Origin: Bizionia sp.
GTDB taxonomy: Bacteria > Bacteroidota > Bacteroidia > Flavobacteriales > Flavobacteriaceae
DNA: 15,465 nucleotides
Direction of reading: 5' to 3'
NCBI GenBank assembly: GCA_018067115.1
Contig: JAGPVI010000176.1
Coordinates: forward strand, 1 to 15,465
Below the pieces are notes generated by a model. That model searched no databases and was not told the origin of the DNA. It saw only the letters and a program-made list of their open reading frames with translations. Numbering within the stretch: position 1 is the first letter of the stretch; each line of letters begins with the position of its first letter. Below, in pieces: positions 1 through 6,269 of this stretch. Made by a program: the position numbers and the translations under genes.

Positions 1-80
1 ATAAAAAGAAATCTTACCTAATAAAGAGTGATTTCGAAGAACTATTTGATAAACTAAATGTGATCCATTGTAATTATTAA
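1..80 (+). CDS. 3' end of an unidentified upstream gene (partial)
   Basis: An open frame enters from the left edge (frame beginning at base 3) and ends at a TAA at 78-80. It gives 25 residues that end in DKLNVIHCNY. The composition, with alternating charged and hydrophobic residues (SDFEELFDKLNVI), resembles the end of a soluble protein helix. Only this tail is visible, so no family can be assigned. It lies in the same direction as topB but 200 nt away, with AT-rich spacer between, so co-transcription is not obvious. A chance open frame of this length is possible in AT-rich DNA. Confidence 0.45.
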   Translation, partial: KKKSYLIKSDFEELFDKLNVIHCNY

Positions 81-86
81 TCTTTT

Positions 87-107
87 ATCAAATATCAAAT
101 ATCAAAT
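87..107. repeat. Three tandem copies of ATCAAAT
   Basis: The heptamer ATCAAAT occurs three times head to tail at 87-93, 94-100 and 101-107, just after the stop of the partial upstream gene. It is a simple short tandem repeat in an AT-rich spacer (81-282). That spacer otherwise holds only weak short inverted repeats, such as TGTTTT/AAAACA at 128-144, and the putative topB promoter. No function is evident. Replication slippage could vary the copy number between strains. Confidence 0.7.
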
Positions 108-251
108 ATTGAATCTATATATTTAGTTGTTTTTATAGAAAACACTGACTTATATTATAATTTTCTATCGCATAAAGCGAGTGAATAGTTTAGTAAACAA
201 TATTCGTTAATAACTCCTCGCCTTTCAGCTTTAAAAAAACCTTAAAAACAC

Positions 252-259
252 TTACTTTG
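252..259 (+). promoter_or_regulatory. Possible topB promoter -7 element
   Basis: TTACTTTG matches the Bacteroidota -7 consensus TAnnTTTG except for T instead of A at the second position. It lies 23 nt before the GTG start of topB, a suitable distance for a short leader. No clear -33 TTG is found 17-21 nt upstream, so support is partial. Confidence 0.35.
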
Positions 260-282
260 CGTCTTCAAAAATTAGTCTATAA

Positions 283-2607
283 GTGAAAGTTTGTATCGCC
301 GAAAAACCTAGTGTAGCAAGAGAAATTGCTTCTGTTTTAGGAGCCAACACCAAGCGTGATGGTTTCTACGAAGGCAACGGCTATGCGGTAACCTATACTT
401 TTGGTCACTTATGCACGTTAAAAGAGCCAAACGATTATAAAGCGCATTGGAAAAGTTGGGATTTAAATAACTTACCGATGTTGCCAGATAAGTTTGAAAC
501 GAAAGTGACTAAAGACTCTGGAATACAAAAACAGTTTAAAATTGTTAAAAGCTTATTTGACAAGGCCGATGTGGTTATAAATTGTGGGGATGCCGGGCAA
601 GAAGGAGAACTTATACAACGCTGGGTTTTAGATCAAGCAAATTATAAAGGAGAAGTGCAGCGTCTATGGATTTCGTCGTTGACAACAGAAGCTATAAAAG
701 AGGGTTTTAATAATTTACAACCGTCTTCAAAATACGATAATTTATACTACGCAGGATTTTCTCGCGCTATTGGCGATTGGTTATTAGGAATGAATGCTAC
801 GCGTTTATACACCGTAAAACACGGTGGCTATAAGCAAGTGCTGTCTGTTGGTCGTGTGCAAACCCCTACTCTAGCAATGGTTGTAAACCGTTTTAAAGAG
901 ATAGAAAACTTTAAACCACAGCCGTATTGGGAACTTCAAACCTTGTACCGCGATGTATTATTTAGTTACGAAGAAGGCCGTTTTACGAACGTTGAAGAAG
1001 GACAAGTACTTGCTAATAAAGTAAAAGAGCACGATTTTGAAATCGTTTCTATTAGTAAAAAGAATGGTAACGAATATGCGCCAAAACTTTTTGATTTAAC
1101 GGGATTACAGGTGTATTGTAATACAAAATTCGGTTTTTCAGCCGATGAGACTCTTAAAATTGTACAGAAATTATACGAGCAAAAAGTAGTAACCTACCCA
1201 AGAGTAGATACTACCTTTTTACCAAATGATGTATACCCAAAAGTGGAGGGTATTTTACGAAATATTACAAAATACAGTACATTAACGGCGCCGCTATTAG
1301 GAAAAAAAATAAAGAAATCTAAAAAAGTATTTGATGATTCTAAAGTAACCGATCACCACGCGATAATTCCTACAGGCGTTCAAATTAGTTTACAATACAA
1401 CCAACAACAGGTTTACGATATTATTACTCGTCGATTTATTGCTGTGTTTTATGACGATTGTAAAGTGGCGAATACTACTGTTATTGGTAAAGCCGATACG
1501 GTTAATTTTAAAACGACAGGAAAAGAAATACTGAGTAAAGGTTGGCGTGTAGTTTTTGAAACTGCTGATTCTAAAACCAAAGAAGCAGGACTGTTACCAA
1601 GCTTTATAAAAGGTGAAAAAGGACCGCACGAGCCGTCGTTTTTAGAAAAGGAAACCAAGCCACCAAAACAATTTACCGAGGCTACATTATTAAGAGCAAT
1701 GGAAACCGCCGGTAAGCAAGTGGATGATGATGAGCTTAGAGATTTAATGAAAGAAAACGGTATTGGCCGACCGTCTACACGCGCAAATATTATAGAAACC
1801 CTTTTTAGGCGTAAGTATATAAAAAGAAATAAGAAACAAGTTTTACCCACTATTACCGGGATTCAGCTTATTGATATTATTAAAAATGATATGCTTAAAT
1901 CGGCCGAATTAACTGGCTTATGGGAAAAGCAATTAAAAGATATTGAAAAAGGAGAATTTAGTGCTGGAGCGTTCATAAAAAACATGAAGCAAATGGTAGA
2001 TCGCTTGGTTTACGATGTCCGTAGTGAAACCGTTCAAGCAAATATTTCTTATACCAATAATAAAACCACAACTTCCGCTTCCAAAGGGAAAGCGAAAGCT
2101 AGCTCTAGCATAAAAGGAGCAAAAAAAGCAGTGGTTGGTTCTGCCTGTCCGAAATGTAAAAACGGACAATTAGTAAAAGGGAAAAGCGCGTATGGCTGTA
2201 ATCTATACGGTAAAAGTTGCGATTTCGTCTTGCCATTTAGTTTTGGTGAAAAGAAAATATCTTCTAATCAATATTTAAGATTACTAAGTAAAGGCTCTAC
2301 GGTAAACTTAAAAGGCTTTAAAATAAATGGGACTACTGTTGAAGGTTTACTTCGTTTCGATGAGGCATTTAAATTGAAAATAGAACCGAAAAAGAGTGCT
2401 TTAAAAGATAGTGAAATAGCATCTTCCGATGTGAATAGTTGTCCGAAATGTAAAACCGGAACGATAATAAAGGGCAAAACAGCTTACGGTTGTAGCGCTT
2501 ATAAAACGGGATGTGATTTTAGGTTTTCTTACGATGCCATTCGCGAAAAAGCCAACGGACAAACATTAACAAAAGCACTGGTTTTTAGTATTTTAAATGG
2601 AGGATAA
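283..2607 (+). CDS. topB: DNA topoisomerase III (type IA)
   Basis: This is a type IA topoisomerase that passes single DNA strands through a transient 5'-phosphotyrosine break and helps resolve recombination and replication intermediates. The N-terminal Toprim domain starts MKVCIAEKPSVARE with the catalytic Glu at about residue 7, and has an acidic motif DAGQEGE at 103-109. The active-site Tyr is Y305 in TYPRVDT. The GIGRPST stretch further on is also typical of the family. A low-complexity Thr/Ser/Lys/Ala linker (about 590-615) leads to two C-terminal zinc-ribbon modules beginning CPKC at C622 and C720. Both share the pattern CPKCx(n)KGKxAYGC...CDF, suggesting internal duplication. At 774 aa the length fits flavobacterial TopB with such a tail. 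The start is GTG at 283; no better ATG precedes the conserved first residues. It overlaps the next gene by 11 nt. Confidence 0.96.
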   Translation: MKVCIAEKPSVAREIASVLGANTKRDGFYEGNGYAVTYTFGHLCTLKEPNDYKAHWKSWDLNNLPMLPDKFETKVTKDSGIQKQFKIVKSLFDKADVVINCGDAGQEGELIQRWVLDQANYKGEVQRLWISSLTTEAIKEGFNNLQPSSKYDNLYYAGFSRAIGDWLLGMNATRLYTVKHGGYKQVLSVGRVQTPTLAMVVNRFKEIENFKPQPYWELQTLYRDVLFSYEEGRFTNVEEGQVLANKVKEHDFEIVSISKKNGNEYAPKLFDLTGLQVYCNTKFGFSADETLKIVQKLYEQKVVTYPRVDTTFLPNDVYPKVEGILRNITKYSTLTAPLLGKKIKKSKKVFDDSKVTDHHAIIPTGVQISLQYNQQQVYDIITRRFIAVFYDDCKVANTTVIGKADTVNFKTTGKEILSKGWRVVFETADSKTKEAGLLPSFIKGEKGPHEPSFLEKETKPPKQFTEATLLRAMETAGKQVDDDELRDLMKENGIGRPSTRANIIETLFRRKYIKRNKKQVLPTITGIQLIDIIKNDMLKSAELTGLWEKQLKDIEKGEFSAGAFIKNMKQMVDRLVYDVRSETVQANISYTNNKTTTSASKGKAKASSSIKGAKKAVVGSACPKCKNGQLVKGKSAYGCNLYGKSCDFVLPFSFGEKKISSNQYLRLLSKGSTVNLKGFKINGTTVEGLLRFDEAFKLKIEPKKSALKDSEIASSDVNSCPKCKTGTIIKGKTAYGCSAYKTGCDFRFSYDAIREKANGQTLTKALVFSILNGG

Positions 2608-3184
2608 TCATCAGCATTTTAAAATTTATAAACCTTACGGAATGCTTAGCCAGTTTGCCAGTAATTCTACGCAACAAAAACGCAAACGTTTTTTGGGTGA
2701 CCTCGGTGACTTTCCAGAAAACACAATGCCTATTGGCAGATTAGACGAAAAAAGTGAGGGCCTACTCCTACTGACTACCGATGGTAAATTGAGCAATTAT
2801 ATTAATAGTTCTTCCACAGAAAAAGAATATTATGCGTTAGTGGATGGCGCTATTTCAGAAGATGATATTTCTCAGTTACGCACTGGTGTCGAAATTGGTT
2901 TTGACGGTAAGAAATACCAAACTAAACCCTGTAGTGTATTTATACTCGACCACGAACCTAATCTTCCAGAGCGCCAAAAGAAAATACGCGATGCAAGACA
3001 CGGCCCAACGACTTGGATTTCGGTGACTTTAACTGAAGGTAAATTTAGACAAGTTAGAAAAATGACGAGTGCTGTTGGTTGTCCCACTTTACGCTTGGTG
3101 CGTATTCGTGTTGGCGATATACTTTTAAATACAATGCCCGTTGGTGCTGTCGAAGAACTTAATATCTCCGATTATATTCAATAA
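2597..3184 (+). CDS. rluE: rRNA pseudouridine synthase, RsuA/RluE family
   Basis: The protein converts a specific uridine in rRNA to pseudouridine; by similarity to E. coli RluE the target would be in the 23S rRNA peptidyl-transferase region. The family start FKIYKPYGMLSQF is near the N-terminus. The catalytic motif GRLDEKSEGLLLLT carries the nucleophilic Asp at residue 50, and the conserved EGKFRQVRKM motif lies towards the C-terminus. At 195 aa it has no N-terminal S4 domain, as is usual for RluE and unlike RsuA or RluB. The ATG at 2597 lies inside topB, whose stop is at 2605-2607. Any later Met would cut off the conserved KPYG motif, so this start is well supported and implies translational coupling with topB. 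The RluE rather than RluB/F assignment rests on length and the start motif only. Confidence 0.88.
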   Translation: MEDNHQHFKIYKPYGMLSQFASNSTQQKRKRFLGDLGDFPENTMPIGRLDEKSEGLLLLTTDGKLSNYINSSSTEKEYYALVDGAISEDDISQLRTGVEIGFDGKKYQTKPCSVFILDHEPNLPERQKKIRDARHGPTTWISVTLTEGKFRQVRKMTSAVGCPTLRLVRIRVGDILLNTMPVGAVEELNISDYIQ

Positions 3185-3212
3185 AAAAGTGCGGTTATCT
3201 TTAATATTAATA

Positions 3213-3226
3213 GCGTTTACAAACGC
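3213..3226. repeat. Short inverted repeat GCGTTT-AC-AAACGC
   Basis: A perfect 6-bp inverted repeat with a 2-nt centre (5 bp with a 4-nt loop if folded as RNA) sits 29 nt after the stop of the pseudouridine synthase gene. It could form a small hairpin. No T-run follows on the + strand, so it is not a convincing intrinsic terminator. Its role, if any, is unknown. Confidence 0.4.
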
Positions 3227-3311
3227 ATGCATGAATGGATAACTATTTCAAATTGTTTTAACTAATCTTTATGGTGTTAAAGACTGTAATCTCTCCAAAA
3301 CCGAGTATTTT

Positions 3312-3319
3312 TACGTTTA
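3312..3319 (+). promoter_or_regulatory. Weak candidate -7 element for the MscS-family gene
   Basis: TACGTTTA matches TAnnTTTG at all fixed positions except the last. It lies 14 nt before the ATG at 3334, which would give a very short leader. No -33 TTG is visible at the right distance. The 149-nt gap after the previous gene makes a separate promoter plausible, but this particular element is uncertain. Confidence 0.22.
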
Positions 3320-3333
3320 AAGAACCATTTTAA

Positions 3334-4767
3334 ATGAAAAAAACACTAGCTAATTTTTTTTACGATTACTTTATAAAATTAAACATCCCAGAAACAGCAG
3401 CATTGTATTTGAATTTACTGACAATGATTGTTGTACTCTTAATAGTTCTATACATAATTGATAGAATAACACGACGTACTTTAATTGCGCTCTTTGAGAA
3501 GTTTTCTTCTTCGACAAAAACCAGCTTTGATGATATTTTATTATCGCACCACGTGCCTAGAAACTTAGCGCATATTATTCCTTTTATAATTACTTTAAAA
3601 TTTATTCCGGTTGTTTTTTATCATTTCGAAGATCCGAAACATTTCTTTATGAAAACCCTGCTTTTATTAGGTGTTTTAATGATTCTTTGGATTGTGAGAA
3701 GTTTGTTGCAGTCTTTAAATAGTTACTTTAAAACCATTCCGGGATTAAAAGATAAACCTATAGATAGTTACATACAAGTATTTATGATATTTGCTTGGTT
3801 TACAGGTATCGTGTTTGCCTTAGCAGTGATTAGTGGTATACAGATTTGGAGCTTTTTAACAGGATTAGGAGCGATTTCGGCCGTTATATTATTAATATTT
3901 AAAGATACTATCTTAGGTTTTGTGGCCAGTATTCAGGTTGCTATTAACGATATGGTGCGTATTGGAGATTGGATTACTTTCGAAAAGTTTGAAGCTGATG
4001 GTGATGTGATTGAAATTAATTTAGCGACTGTAAAAGTTCAGAATTTCGATAAAACGATAACGACAATTCCTACGTATGCGCTTATTTCCGATTCGTTTAA
4101 AAACTGGAGAGGAATGACAGCTTCTGGCGGACGACGAATAAAAAGACATATGTTGATTAAACAGAGTAGTATTAAATATTTAACAGATGCAGATATTGAA
4201 CGTTTAAAGGAAATTCAATTAATTTCTGATTACATCACGGATCGTCAAGAAAAAATAAAAGCGTTTAATGCAGACAATAATATTAATAAAGAGTTATTAC
4301 TAAATGGGCGTAATATGACCAATATTGGAGTGTTTAGAAAATACATACAAACGTCTTTAGAGAATCATCCGGCTTTAAACAAGGATATGATAGCAATGGC
4401 CAGACAACTGCAACCCACAACGCAGGGAATACCGCTAGAGATTTATGCGTTTAGTGCAGACAAACGCTGGAAGAACTACGAGTATATTATGTCCGATTTA
4501 TTCGATCATTTTTTAGCAGCCGTGCCGTATTTCGACTTAGAGTTGTTCGAGCTACCAAGTTCTCAAGGCAGTCGAGCAATGGGGCCAAAAATGGAAGATT
4601 TTGAAGAGTTAGAGAATAGTACTAGCGAAGCTGACAAACAAGGAACTGAGGATAACGGTAAGGAGAATAGACAAGAGGCAGTGAAGACAGCTGAAAGTAA
4701 AGGCATAAAGAAAAGCTCTAAAAAAGAATCTACAAATGAAGAAGGCTTAGATTACAATAATTTATAG
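3334..4767 (+). CDS. MscS-family mechanosensitive ion channel, YbdG-like
   Basis: This is an inner-membrane channel of the MscS superfamily, expected to open under membrane tension during hypo-osmotic shock. Hydrophobic segments lie at about 23-43, 78-97, 105-123, 148-168 and 171-190. The last continues into the pore-helix region (LTGLGAISAVILLIFKDTILG) and is followed by the beta domain with DMVRIGDWI, then TVKVQNFDKTI and IPTYALISDSFKNWRGM. These beta-domain motifs and the 411-residue core are closest to E. coli YbdG (MscM) rather than short MscS. Residues 411-477 form a hydrophilic, Glu/Lys/Ser-rich and probably disordered tail beyond the conserved core. The gene stands alone, 149 nt after the previous gene, and ends at a bidirectional terminator. 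Confidence 0.92.
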   Translation: MKKTLANFFYDYFIKLNIPETAALYLNLLTMIVVLLIVLYIIDRITRRTLIALFEKFSSSTKTSFDDILLSHHVPRNLAHIIPFIITLKFIPVVFYHFEDPKHFFMKTLLLLGVLMILWIVRSLLQSLNSYFKTIPGLKDKPIDSYIQVFMIFAWFTGIVFALAVISGIQIWSFLTGLGAISAVILLIFKDTILGFVASIQVAINDMVRIGDWITFEKFEADGDVIEINLATVKVQNFDKTITTIPTYALISDSFKNWRGMTASGGRRIKRHMLIKQSSIKYLTDADIERLKEIQLISDYITDRQEKIKAFNADNNINKELLLNGRNMTNIGVFRKYIQTSLENHPALNKDMIAMARQLQPTTQGIPLEIYAFSADKRWKNYEYIMSDLFDHFLAAVPYFDLELFELPSSQGSRAMGPKMEDFEELENSTSEADKQGTEDNGKENRQEAVKTAESKGIKKSSKKESTNEEGLDYNNL

Positions 4768-4796
4768 CCCAAATAAACACTATTTATACTAAACCC

Positions 4797-4831
4797 AAAA
4801 ACCTCGATTTTATAAAAAATCGAGGTTTTTT
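4797..4831. terminator. Bidirectional intrinsic terminator
   Basis: A perfect 15-bp stem (4797-4811 pairing with 4816-4830) encloses a 4-nt loop. Its core is ACCTCGATTTT / AAAATCGAGGT. A-rich and T-rich flanks (AAAAA left, TTTTTT right) supply a U-tract in either direction. It lies between the convergent ends of the MscS-family gene (stop at 4767) and the cold-shock-domain gene (stop at 4850), so it probably ends both transcripts. Confidence 0.9.
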
Positions 4832-4849
4832 AATTTATGGTTGTTAACG

Positions 4850-5308
4850 TTATATTTTCTTTACACGAACGGCGTTTAGGCCTTTCATTCCTTTCTCTAG
4901 TTCAAATTGTACTTTATCGTTCTCAGCAATCTCATCGATTAAACCGCTAACGTGACAAAAGTACTTTTCACTATCTAGTGCATCTATAATAAAACCGAAT
5001 CCTTTAGAAGAGTCGTAAAACGACACTTTTCCTTTGTGGATTGGATCTACTTCTTCCTCATCTCCTTCTTCCTTCTTAGGCACTCCTAATACGATGTTTT
5101 TCGCCTTTACTTTTACTTTGTCCTCTGGATTTGGTGGTGTGTCCGTTAGGTTACCATTAAAATCTACATAGGCCATAGGTATTCCTGAAGTTCCATTTTC
5201 AGCAGCTTCAGCTTTACGGGCTTCCATCTTCTTTCTTTTGTCTTCTTTCTTCTTGAGACGTTTTTTCTCTTTTTCTAATTTGTTAAATGTCTGTTGCGAC
5301 TTTGCCAT
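4850..5308 (-). CDS. Cold-shock-domain protein with basic N-terminal extension
   Basis: The C-terminal 60 residues (about 91-152) form a cold-shock domain, a beta-barrel that binds single-stranded RNA or DNA. KGKVSFYDSSKGFGFI contains the RNP1-type motif KGFGFI (102-107). YFCHVSG (116-122) corresponds to RNP2, with Cys where Val is more usual. The first 35 residues are very rich in Lys/Glu/Arg and predicted to be a charged helix or coiled coil. An acidic/basic linker containing EEGDEEE follows. At 152 aa it is about twice a classic CspA, matching the longer two-part proteins common in Bacteroidota. It probably acts as an RNA chaperone or nucleic-acid-binding protein. A perfect -7 element precedes it and a shared terminator follows. 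Confidence 0.88.
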   Translation of the reverse strand: MAKSQQTFNKLEKEKKRLKKKEDKRKKMEARKAEAAENGTSGIPMAYVDFNGNLTDTPPNPEDKVKVKAKNIVLGVPKKEEGDEEEVDPIHKGKVSFYDSSKGFGFIIDALDSEKYFCHVSGLIDEIAENDKVQFELEKGMKGLNAVRVKKI

Positions 5309-5342
5309 TCTATTCTTTGAATATTTGTTATTTTAAGTTAAA

Positions 5343-5357
5343 AATTGATAATCAATT
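5343..5357. repeat. Palindrome AATTGATAATCAATT in the cold-shock gene leader
   Basis: A perfect inverted repeat of 7 bp per arm around a single central A lies between the predicted -7 element and the start codon of the cold-shock-domain gene. On the RNA it has no room for a loop of normal size without opening inner pairs, so a DNA operator is more natural than a hairpin. It resembles half-sites of FNR/CRP-type operators (TTGAT/ATCAA) but the spacing (1 nt) does not fit that family. Confidence 0.4.
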
Positions 5358-5362
5358 ATTTA

Positions 5363-5370
5363 CAAAAGTA
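5363..5370 (-). promoter_or_regulatory. -7 promoter element of the cold-shock-domain gene
   Basis: On the - strand this reads TACTTTTG, a perfect match to the Bacteroidota -7 consensus TAnnTTTG. It is 54 nt upstream of the start codon at 5308, leaving a leader of about 45-50 nt. At the expected -33 position the - strand has TTC rather than TTG. A 10-bp palindrome, CGTTATAACG (5382-5391), occupies the spacer between -33 and -7, where a regulator could block RNA polymerase. Confidence 0.5.
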
Positions 5371-5403
5371 CGAATTTGTAACGTTATAACGAAAAAAAAT
5401 ATT

Positions 5404-6105
5404 TTATTCGTTTTTTATGCTATCTTCTTCTTTTACAAGCGTTATAGTAGCTTTTACTCCAGTGGCTAAATTCCATTGGTTAGAAGAAATGACGATTCCT
5501 TTGTCATCTAACACCTCAAACTGAGCTGTATTTGGTCCGCTAGAACCTTGATTTAAAGCTTCAAAATCTATAACATTTCTTCCCTGTTCTAGTTTTAAAA
5601 ACAAGCCTTTAAAGTGTGTTTCTAACAAAACACGTTCTCTAACCACTTCTCCATTTACGTAAACTCGAATTAAATCGCCATCTGGGTATTGGTGATCGCG
5701 ATAAATAATGTTTACACGAACAGCGGTAGTACTAAATTCCCCTAAATATTGCGTTACAGTGCTTCCGTTTTGGCGGCGTTCTTCATCTGGACGTAATTTT
5801 AAAGCATTTTTAAGCTTGTCCTGGTATAATTCTGCCGGGTTACGAAACTTAGTCTCATTAGTAATCGTGAAATCACGACGCTTTGCGACTGGTAGCTCTT
5901 CTTTTTTTGGCATTTTCACCTCAGTATTCGAGTCTTCTGGAGTCGCGCTAATAATGGGTTCCGGATTTATAATAAGTTCGTTGTCTTCCTTAGGGTCGTC
6001 AACCGCTTCAGCAGGAATAATAATAGACTTATTCTCACTATCTATTTGTGCATTCATACTAAATACACAGACTATTATAAATAAAAAAGTTACTCTAAGT
6101 TTCAT
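5404..6105 (-). CDS. Secreted protein of unknown function
   Basis: I do not recognise the family. Residues 1-19 are a typical signal peptide (MKLRVTFLFIIVCVFSMNA, with likely cleavage before Q20), so the 233-aa product should be exported to the periplasm or beyond. No lipobox Cys is present at the cleavage site. Residues 20-80 are acidic, Pro/Glu/Asp-rich and probably disordered. Residues 115-225 look like a beta-rich domain, with GDLIRVYVNGEVV, a GRNVIDFEALNQG turn and NTAQFEVLDDKG. Such a pattern fits an immunoglobulin-like or jelly-roll sandwich, but this is inference. No C-terminal secretion-system sorting domain (por/T9SS) is seen. It lies 95 nt upstream of the cold-shock gene on the same strand, and no clear promoter of its own was found. 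Confidence 0.8.
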   Translation of the reverse strand: MKLRVTFLFIIVCVFSMNAQIDSENKSIIIPAEAVDDPKEDNELIINPEPIISATPEDSNTEVKMPKKEELPVAKRRDFTITNETKFRNPAELYQDKLKNALKLRPDEERRQNGSTVTQYLGEFSTTAVRVNIIYRDHQYPDGDLIRVYVNGEVVRERVLLETHFKGLFLKLEQGRNVIDFEALNQGSSGPNTAQFEVLDDKGIVISSNQWNLATGVKATITLVKEEDSIKNE

Positions 6106-6213
6106 TAAATAATTTCAATCTTTCGAACTAAAATAAACCAAAAACCATACCTAAGTGTAAATAAAAACTTAAAATTAGTTTCTAACCTATTATTTACTGA
6201 CTTACTAAAACAA

Positions 6214-6248
6214 AAAACAGCCTATAGGTAAGACTTATAGGCTGTTTT
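6214..6248 (-). terminator. Intrinsic terminator of the E1 dehydrogenase gene
   Basis: A 13-bp perfect stem (6214-6226 with 6236-6248, core ACAGCCTATA/TATAGGCTGT) can extend inward by a G-U, a G-C and a T-A pair, leaving a 3-nt loop. On the - strand it is followed by a T-run (the A-run at 6212-6217 on the + strand). It starts 22 nt after the stop of the E1 gene. Downstream on the same strand the secreted-protein gene begins at 6105, so the terminator separates the two units. Confidence 0.85.
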
Positions 6249-6269
6249 AAAATTATTGTGGTTCTATTT

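Noticed and set aside
87..107. ATCAAAT x3 as a CRISPR-like or iteron array
   Set aside because: The units are 7 nt, contiguous and without spacers; no cas or rep gene is present. It is a simple short tandem repeat.
3213..3226. GCGTTT-AC-AAACGC as terminator of the topB-rluE operon
   Set aside because: The stem is short and no T-run follows on the + strand.
5347..5355. FNR/CRP-type operator (TTGAT...ATCAA)
   Set aside because: The half-sites are separated by 1 nt instead of the 4 (FNR) or 6 (CRP) expected.
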